Source: CAXMWX01 sp051008185
Lineage (GTDB): Bacteria > Pseudomonadota > Gammaproteobacteria > Eutrophobiales > Eutrophobiaceae
Length of the DNA: 19,956 nucleotides
Direction of reading: 5' to 3'
Assembly (NCBI GenBank): GCA_051008185.1
Contig: JBPCXW010000031.1
Location: 1-19,956, forward strand
Both the position numbers and the translations under genes were made by a program. Every line of letters begins with the position of its first letter. Position 1 is the first letter of the stretch. Under the pieces are notes generated by a model. The model did not search any database. It saw only the letters and a list, made by a program, of their open reading frames with translations, and had not been told where the DNA came from. This document shows positions 14,659 to 19,956 of this stretch, piece by piece.

Positions 14659-15843
14659 TTAATCAGAGAGCCTCTCCGGCCTCGTCCCGGCACTGACCAT
14701 TACAAAAATAATGTATGCAATGACGGTAACGCCCGCACAGGAAAAATATACGGCGGTGAAGTCCGTACCACGCACCAGTGCCCCTGCAAATGCCGGCCCG
14801 GTCATACTGCCAAAGGCTATACAGGCCGAGACCAGGGTGGAGAATCTTCCATGAATATCCACCGTAGCTATAATGGATATCAGGAACGGCAATGCAAATA
14901 ACCATGTAAAGAAGAACACATTAATTGCCAATGCATAGATCCAGAAACTATCTGCATTGCTGAACAACAGCAATGAAAGCAAATACATTGCCAATGCAAG
15001 CAGCATAGGTTTGATTTTCCCAAACCGGTCGCTTACATAAGCCGCAAGAAATGATCCGGCAGCACCCAATAATACGGCAACAGATAATGCAATGCCTATG
15101 TCAGAGCCGCTGAAACCCGAGCGCACTCCAATTCTTTCGGCAAATGACCAGATAGCACTTTGCCCAATGATAAATATAAATAAACCGATAAGCGTCAACT
15201 TGATGGATGTTGAACTGAATTTATCGTGCCTTTGCTGTTCCGGGACAATCTTCCCGGTGCCGTGAGGAACACACAGCATGGAACTCAACAGGATCATCAT
15301 GATGATTGCCAGCACTACTGTGATTCCTCTGAAACCGAACTGGGGAATAATATAAATCGGCAATAACAAAAGCATCAACGAGCCAAACAAAACCTCACCC
15401 GCCAGTTTTATCCCGACGGCCCGTTGGCTGTTTTCAAATTCACCGGCAAGCACAAAAGAAAGACTGTAGATAGAACCCGTTGCACAACCGGTTGCGAACA
15501 ATGTCGCGGCAATGGACTGATAAGAATTCAATGATGAAACCAGAAACAATAAAAACGCCGCCGCGAAAAAACTGATACATACAGCCAACCGCCAGCTGAG
15601 TTTGTTAATCCAGAGAACGGAAATTACTGAAGCGATGCCAAAACCTGAAAGATAAATGGAACCCAGCAAACCGGTGGCCTTATCAGTCAGTTGAAAATCC
15701 TCCGCGGCACTCCCCAAAAAAATGGGTAAGATATTGAAAATTATCGCCGCGCCCGCCCCCGTGCATACCACACCGATGAGCAGCCTCAGGCCACCATTTT
15801 TGGCCGGGATACGGGGGGAATCTGCATGAATATCGTTGCCCAT
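14659..15843 (-). CDS. Major facilitator superfamily transporter
   Basis: A 394-aa MFS permease with about 12 hydrophobic segments in two halves, separated by a polar loop near residues 195-213. The loop after the eighth helix carries SDRFGKIKP (271-279), the MFS motif A. The N-terminal half has only a weak version of that motif (WINKLSW, 78-84). Substrate and direction are not readable. It is transcribed divergently from the TonB-dependent receptor and shares RutR-type operator C with it, so the pair probably handles the same compound across the inner and outer membranes. It converges on the regulator gene, with 35 bp between stops. The start at 15843 has GGCGG about nine bases upstream. The polar N-terminus of about 19 residues contains no cleavable signal. 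Confidence 0.88.
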   Translation of the reverse strand: MGNDIHADSPRIPAKNGGLRLLIGVVCTGAGAAIIFNILPIFLGSAAEDFQLTDKATGLLGSIYLSGFGIASVISVLWINKLSWRLAVCISFFAAAFLLFLVSSLNSYQSIAATLFATGCATGSIYSLSFVLAGEFENSQRAVGIKLAGEVLFGSLMLLLLPIYIIPQFGFRGITVVLAIIMMILLSSMLCVPHGTGKIVPEQQRHDKFSSTSIKLTLIGLFIFIIGQSAIWSFAERIGVRSGFSGSDIGIALSVAVLLGAAGSFLAAYVSDRFGKIKPMLLALAMYLLSLLLFSNADSFWIYALAINVFFFTWLFALPFLISIIATVDIHGRFSTLVSACIAFGSMTGPAFAGALVRGTDFTAVYFSCAGVTVIAYIIFVMVSAGTRPERLSD

Positions 15844-15894
15844 TATTGCACCGCCCTATTTTGATAATAAAATCAATGAGTTATGTTTTGATCT

Positions 15895-15923
15895 ATCTTA
15901 TGATAGTTTGACTATAAGGTCAA
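15895..15923 (-). promoter_or_regulatory. Promoter of the MFS transporter gene
   Basis: On the - strand TTGACC (15918-15923), a 17-bp spacer and TAAGAT (15895-15900) match the -35 at 5/6 and the -10 at 4/6 positions. The -35 and part of the spacer are dyad 1 of operator C. Confidence 0.55.
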
Positions 15924-15947
15924 ATATTTATTGACTAAATCGTCAGG
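15907..15947. promoter_or_regulatory. Tandem RutR-type operator C
   Basis: Dyad 1 is TTTGAC (15907-15912), TATAAG, GTCAAA (15919-15924), a perfect 6-bp inverted repeat. Dyad 2 is ATTGAC (15930-15935), TAAATC, GTCAGG (15942-15947). They are offset by 23 bp, as in sites A and B. Dyad 1 covers the MFS promoter and dyad 2 the receptor promoter, so one site can silence both genes. Confidence 0.7.
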
Positions 15948-15959
15948 TTAGTTGAGAAT
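15931..15959 (+). promoter_or_regulatory. Promoter of the TonB receptor-aldehyde dehydrogenase unit
   Basis: TTGACT (15931-15936), 17 bp and GAGAAT (15954-15959) give 5/6 and 4/6 matches. The first 15 bases (TTGACTAAATCGTCA) are identical to the start of the glycosylase promoter, and the -35 is the left arm of dyad 2. Confidence 0.5.
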
Positions 15960-16031
15960 AACCGAGACTGCTGTTGGGCAGGAACTGGCATATTTGTGAA
16001 ATTTTAGACAACCTTGAACGGGAGAATGACT

Positions 16032-18362
16032 ATGAAAACGTATCATTTACACAGCTGCAAAGGTATCGGCAAGGTGATGTTGCTTGGGTTGTGCGCCCTT
16101 GCAATCAATTTCCCGGTTTTGGCCGCAGACCTCATTGAGGAAATCACCGTTACCGCAAGAAAACGTGAGGAATCATTACAGCAAACGCCCATATCAATCA
16201 CCGCGTTTGATGCCGCGGCACTTGAAGCACGTTCCATGAACGACCTCCGGGACATTGGTAATTTCACCCCCAATATGACATTCACCTCTTACGGCATTGG
16301 TAATTCAGACCACGGTGCCATCTTTCTCCGGGGCATCGGACAGTCGGATCATCTGGTTACCACTGACCCGGGCGTAGGTCTTTATCTGGACGGGGTGTAT
16401 ATGGGGCGCAATATGGGTGCCGTACTTGATCTGCTGGATATCAAACAGGTTGAAGTACTGCGCGGCCCGCAAGGCACCTTGTTCGGCAAGAACACCATCG
16501 GTGGTGCCGTCAATGTCGTCAGTGATCGCCCCAGCGGCGAGACAGGGGGCACATTGGGTGTGACGGGTGGCAGTCGCCAGCGCATCAATGGCATGTTTTC
16601 ATTTGAAACCGCACTGAACGAGCATTTTTCCACCAAGGTCAGCGGCCTTTACAAGACAAGAGACGGGGTTGGGGAGCAGATTTATACGGGAGATGAGTTG
16701 GGAGATGAAAACAGCTTTACCGGTCGCGCCCAGTTTTTGTATTCCGCGCCGGGTGTTGAGGTACATCTCGCCATTGATGGTACGCATGCACGGCAAGGGG
16801 CTGCGCCGCATAGTTTGTTTGCTCACAACTTTCAACGATACTACTTTGAAAATTTTAACACTTATGTAGCACCCACTGTTGCCCCGGTCCAGGGTTTTAC
16901 GGAATTTAACAGCGATTCAGTATCCACAAATCGCTATGACAACCCGTCCACGGATGATTTATCAACGGAACTTGATGTAATGGGCATATCAAGCTCCGTC
17001 ACTTGGGATGTGTCAGAGACAATATCAATAAAATCCATCACAGCCTGGCGTAGCATGGAATATGTGGGCAATCTTGAATTTGATGGATCGCCTTTTCTGA
17101 TATATTACTTTGGTCCGGAAAGCGGTGAGTCTGATCAGCTTTCTCAGGAATTCCAGTTTCAGGGCGATAGTCTTGACGGTACTGTCACCTGGATACTCGG
17201 TGCTTACTATTTTCACGAGGATGGATTTAACACGACTGCGTCTCAGGTTGTACCCGAGCTTTACACCCTTACCGATCCGACGCGTACGCCCCCCCCGCCA
17301 CCGCCCCTTTCCCCGGCTTTCTTTGCCAGATTTGACTCTAACGCCACCTGGAGATACGACGTGACAACAAGCAGTTACGCGATTTTCGGCCAGGGGACTT
17401 ATGATGTGACAGAACAACTGAGTATAACAGGTGGTGCGCGTTACACGCTGGAAAATAAAGATTATGTGGGAACACGCAATCTGGTTGAAGCGGGGGGCTG
17501 TGGATTTGGCCCGGGTGCTTGTCCCACGAACATTGAGGAATCATGGAATGCGGCATCCGGTACAGCCGTTATCAACTATCAATATACGGATGATTTGATG
17601 GTGTATTTCTCTTATGCACATGGGTTTAGAAGCGGCGGTTTTAACGCCAGACCTTTATTTGCCAATCAGGTTGATAGTTATGATCCCGAGTTTGTTGATG
17701 TGTTTGAAATTGGTCTCAAATCTGATGCCTTTGATGGTCGTTTGCGTGCGAATATATCGGCTTACTACAGCGATTACAGTGATTACCAGGTGCAGGTCAA
17801 CGCGCCGGTGGCCGATGCTGCCGGTGGCGGGTTTTCCAGTCGCACGGAAAATGCCGCAACCGCAGAAATCAAGGGCTTTGAGCTGGAACTGACCGTAATA
17901 CCCATGGAGCAATTTGTTCTGCAAGGCAATCTCGGATATACAGATGCTGAGATAACTAAAATAGATCCCGCTGTAACGGCAGGATTCCCGGAAGGTGCCA
18001 AATTACCGTATGTCAGCAAATGGACGATGAGTTTCGCCCCTGAATACACTATCCTGATGGCAAACGGTGGCGCAGTCAGTTTGCGTGGCGACGTATCTTA
18101 TCGTAGCGGCATGTTCGGGCAAATAGGTAATTCACCGCTGGAAAGGCAGGGAGGTTATAGCCTGTTCAATGCCAGAGCGCGTTATGTGGCACCGGATGGG
18201 AACTGGGAGATAGCCGCCTACGGTAGAAATCTGGGGGACAAGGAATATGCGCGGGTTAAAAATGATTTCGTCGGGGGAGGGTTCTATGACTTTGGTGTGG
18301 CGTTTGCCAGCTGGAATACCGACCGTCGCGAAGCCGGAGTTGAAATTAAATACCATTTCTAG
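16032..18362 (+). CDS. TonB-dependent outer-membrane receptor
   Basis: A 776-aa outer-membrane active transporter. It has a signal peptide (hydrophobic core about 14-30, cleavage after VLA or VLAA, residues 29-32), a TonB box at 37-43 (EITVTAR) and a plug domain at about 50-165 with LRGIGQ (99-104), DPGVGLYLDGVYMGR (112-126) and VEVLRGPQGTLFGKNTIGGA (140-159). A beta-barrel follows, ending in the aromatic YHF typical of outer-membrane proteins. No N-terminal signalling (STN) domain is present, so it does not drive an anti-sigma pathway. ATG 16032 is chosen because GGGAGA lies about six bases upstream; ATG 16026 is possible. A proline run near residues 418-423 is encoded by a tract with eight consecutive C. 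It is controlled by operator C and followed after 38 nt by the aldehyde dehydrogenase. The ligand is unknown. Confidence 0.93.
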   Translation: MKTYHLHSCKGIGKVMLLGLCALAINFPVLAADLIEEITVTARKREESLQQTPISITAFDAAALEARSMNDLRDIGNFTPNMTFTSYGIGNSDHGAIFLRGIGQSDHLVTTDPGVGLYLDGVYMGRNMGAVLDLLDIKQVEVLRGPQGTLFGKNTIGGAVNVVSDRPSGETGGTLGVTGGSRQRINGMFSFETALNEHFSTKVSGLYKTRDGVGEQIYTGDELGDENSFTGRAQFLYSAPGVEVHLAIDGTHARQGAAPHSLFAHNFQRYYFENFNTYVAPTVAPVQGFTEFNSDSVSTNRYDNPSTDDLSTELDVMGISSSVTWDVSETISIKSITAWRSMEYVGNLEFDGSPFLIYYFGPESGESDQLSQEFQFQGDSLDGTVTWILGAYYFHEDGFNTTASQVVPELYTLTDPTRTPPPPPPLSPAFFARFDSNATWRYDVTTSSYAIFGQGTYDVTEQLSITGGARYTLENKDYVGTRNLVEAGGCGFGPGACPTNIEESWNAASGTAVINYQYTDDLMVYFSYAHGFRSGGFNARPLFANQVDSYDPEFVDVFEIGLKSDAFDGRLRANISAYYSDYSDYQVQVNAPVADAAGGGFSSRTENAATAEIKGFELELTVIPMEQFVLQGNLGYTDAEITKIDPAVTAGFPEGAKLPYVSKWTMSFAPEYTILMANGGAVSLRGDVSYRSGMFGQIGNSPLERQGGYSLFNARARYVAPDGNWEIAAYGRNLGDKEYARVKNDFVGGGFYDFGVAFASWNTDRREAGVEIKYHF

Positions 18363-18400
18363 GACGATATCGCTTTCCCTGATGCGGATACACACTTTTG

Positions 18401-19831
18401 GTGAAATATCAAAACTATATCAATAACGACTGGGTTGCCTGCAACGACACAGGAGACAATATAAACCCGTCTGATGTGCAGGATATCGTAGGCACCTATT
18501 GCCGGGCCGATGCTTCCCATGTCAATGATGCGGTAGGGAATGCGGTCAAGGGATTTGCGGTTTGGCAGGACAGTACGCCACAGAGCAGATTTGATGCGCT
18601 GGATTATATCGGCACACAGATCCTGGAAAAAAGGCAAGAACTGGGGCAACTGCTTTCCCGTGAAGAAGGAAAAACCCTCGCCGAGGGTATCGGCGAGGCA
18701 ACCCGCGCCGGCCATATATTCAAATACTTTGCCGGTGAGGCATTACGCACAAGCGGCGAAGTCCTGCCCTCCGTCAGGAACAATATCTCGGTGGAGGTGA
18801 CGCGGGAACCGGTCGGCGTAATAGGAGTGATTACCCCCTGGAATTTTCCGCTGGCGATACCGGCATGGAAGATCGCCCCCGCACTGGCCTTCGGCAACTG
18901 CGTTGTTTTCAAACCGGCGGAACTTGTTCCGGCTTGTGCCCATGCACTGGCGGAAATCATCGCCGGGGCAAAATTACCCCCGGGCGTATTCAATCTCTTG
19001 ATTGGGCCGGGTTCGGTTGTGGGTAATGCGATCATAGAACACCCGGATGTAGCGGCAATCAGTTTCACCGGTTCGCACGAAGTCGGTGTTGCCGCCGCCG
19101 GCAAGGCGATAAAACGGCTTGCAAAAATTCAACTGGAAATGGGCGGGAAAAACCCTCTGGTTGTGCTTGACGATGCGGATATAACAACTGCTGTTGAATG
19201 TGCGACACAAGGCGCTTTCTTTTCCACCGGGCAGAGATGTACCGCATCAAGCCGCCTCATCGTTACCGCGGGCATACATGATCAGTTTGTAGAAACGATG
19301 ATTAACAGATTATCGCAACTGAAAACAGGCAATGCCTTGCATAAAGAGACGGATGTAGGCCCACTGGCAAGTGAGCAACAACTATCCACCGTTCAGCAGT
19401 ACATTGAGCTTGGCCAATCTGAAGGTGCTGAAATCGCTTTTGGAGGAAACCGCCTGCAACGGGAAACAGAGGGTTATTATCTTGAGAACACGCTTTTTAT
19501 AAATTCGAATAACGATATGAAGATATGTCAGGAAGAGATATTCGGGCCGGTTGCAACAATCATTCGCGTACAAGATCTGGATGAAGCACTGGAAACGGCA
19601 AATGATACCGAATTTGGCTTATCCTCCGGGGTTTGTACGCAATCCCTCAAAAGTGCCAATCACTTCAAACGATACTCCGCAGCGGGAATGGTCATGGTAA
19701 ACGCACCAACAGCGGGGGTTGATTACCATGTCCCGTTTGGCGGCAGAAAAAACTCCAGTTACGGGCCAAAGGAACAGGGCGGTTATGCAAAGGAGTTTTA
19801 TACGCAGTCCAAGACTATTTACGTAGCATAA
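18401..19831 (+). CDS. NAD(P)-dependent aldehyde dehydrogenase (alpha-ketoglutaric semialdehyde dehydrogenase-like)
   Basis: A 476-aa aldehyde dehydrogenase. Numbered from the GTG, ITPWNFPLAIPAWK (144-157) is the NAD-site segment, E246 in LEMGGKNP the general base, C280 in FFSTGQRCTASSR the nucleophile and FGPVA a late-domain motif. The FSTGQRCTASSRLIV stretch and length resemble alpha-ketoglutaric and succinic semialdehyde dehydrogenases, so a dicarboxylic semialdehyde is a reasonable substrate, but this is recall, not a search. Unlike the MmsA homologue it keeps the Glu, so it should release a free acid. No in-frame ATG occurs before residue 247, and an in-frame TGA lies at 18380-18382, so the start must be non-ATG: GTG 18401 or TTG 18398. 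No good Shine-Dalgarno is visible. It is probably cotranscribed with the receptor. Confidence 0.9.
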   Translation: MKYQNYINNDWVACNDTGDNINPSDVQDIVGTYCRADASHVNDAVGNAVKGFAVWQDSTPQSRFDALDYIGTQILEKRQELGQLLSREEGKTLAEGIGEATRAGHIFKYFAGEALRTSGEVLPSVRNNISVEVTREPVGVIGVITPWNFPLAIPAWKIAPALAFGNCVVFKPAELVPACAHALAEIIAGAKLPPGVFNLLIGPGSVVGNAIIEHPDVAAISFTGSHEVGVAAAGKAIKRLAKIQLEMGGKNPLVVLDDADITTAVECATQGAFFSTGQRCTASSRLIVTAGIHDQFVETMINRLSQLKTGNALHKETDVGPLASEQQLSTVQQYIELGQSEGAEIAFGGNRLQRETEGYYLENTLFINSNNDMKICQEEIFGPVATIIRVQDLDEALETANDTEFGLSSGVCTQSLKSANHFKRYSAAGMVMVNAPTAGVDYHVPFGGRKNSSYGPKEQGGYAKEFYTQSKTIYVA

Positions 19832-19915
19832 ACTTTACAAATTGTGGAACTTTTGCCGTATATTCTTCTCCCACTATTTTACAAACTCACTAATCATGAC
19901 CACAGGAGAATGAAA
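19832..19915. other. Gap between the aldehyde dehydrogenase and the next gene
   Basis: An 84-nt A/T-rich spacer with no clear hairpin or T-run terminator. AGGAG at 19904-19908 serves as the ribosome site of the next gene, so read-through from the receptor unit is possible. Confidence 0.4.
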
Positions 19916-19956
19916 ATGAGACTATCAGCAACACTTGCCCTCGCTCTGCTACTGGC
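19916..19956 (+). CDS. Start of an exported protein, cut by the window end
   Basis: AGGAG is followed after seven bases by ATG 19916, and the frame stays open to the window end, encoding MRLSATLALALLLA. A basic residue followed by a hydrophobic run is the start of a signal peptide. An ATG at 19910 is also in frame but too close to the ribosome site. Nothing about its function can be told from 13 codons; its position suggests it may belong with the receptor-dehydrogenase unit. Confidence 0.6.
   Translation, partial: MRLSATLALALLL

Larger units (their letters stand above)
15844..16031. other. Divergent control region between the MFS and TonB receptor genes
   Basis: This 188-bp gap holds operator C and two facing promoters. 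It is A/T rich, especially 15850-15935. No further ORF, RNA gene or terminator is visible in it. Confidence 0.6.

Noticed and set aside
1..19956. CRISPR arrays, tRNA, rRNA, insertion sequences or phage genes
   Set aside because: No spaced direct repeats, clover-leaf sequences, transposase or integrase motifs were seen on either strand.

Overview
The window looks like a chromosomal segment of a marine-type gammaproteobacterium. The grounds are an acyl-CoA-desaturase-type fatty acid desaturase, a TonB-dependent receptor with an N-terminal TonB box, a reductive pyrimidine pathway, a RutR-like regulator and intermediate GC; the genus cannot be fixed from the sequence alone. No rRNA, tRNA, CRISPR array, insertion sequence or phage gene was seen.

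Layout. (1) 1-1034: a short non-coding start with two inverted repeats, then a membrane fatty acid desaturase on the + strand, which meets the next gene stop codon to stop codon. (2) 1031-8794, all on the - strand and read from right to left: nitrilase-type beta-ureidopropionase, dihydropyrimidinase, omega-amino acid:pyruvate aminotransferase, CoA-acylating (methyl)malonate-semialdehyde dehydrogenase, NCS1 nucleobase/hydantoin transporter and a luciferase-like flavin oxidoreductase. Together these turn dihydrouracil (or dihydrothymine) into beta-alanine (or its methyl homologue), then the semialdehyde, then acetyl-CoA (or propionyl-CoA). The first enzyme, dihydropyrimidine dehydrogenase, is not in the window. 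(3) 8861-11689, - strand: NIPSNAP protein, GMC oxidoreductase and a family-1-like uracil-DNA glycosylase, in one tight unit directly upstream of the pyrimidine genes. (4) 11776-13794, - strand: a DUF3604/PHP-like metallohydrolase with a lipoprotein signal. (5) 13973-14623, + strand: a TetR-family regulator whose C-terminal domain closely resembles E. coli RutR, the uracil-sensing regulator. (6) 14659-15843, - strand: MFS transporter. (7) 16032-19831, + strand: TonB-dependent receptor followed by an aldehyde dehydrogenase resembling alpha-ketoglutaric-semialdehyde dehydrogenases. (8) 19916 to the end: first codons of another exported protein.

The main result is a candidate regulon. Three intergenic regions (11734-11774, 13853-13893, 15907-15947) each carry two tandem dyads of the type TTGAC-N6-GTCAA, 23 bp apart. 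The best dyads differ at only about two positions from the E. coli RutR consensus as I recall it, TTGACCANNTGGTCAA. In all four promoters I can propose (glycosylase unit, DUF3604, MFS, receptor) one arm of a dyad is the -35 hexamer, with a 17-bp spacer to the -10. A RutR-like repressor therefore probably controls outer-membrane uptake, inner-membrane transport, the DUF3604 lipoprotein, the glycosylase/GMC/NIPSNAP unit and, by read-through, the pyrimidine pathway. I read the window as a system for uptake and breakdown of pyrimidine-related compounds, with several parts (DUF3604, NIPSNAP, GMC, aldehyde dehydrogenase, glycosylase) that are not standard members of a pyrimidine catabolic regulon. 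The actual substrate is not determined by the sequence.
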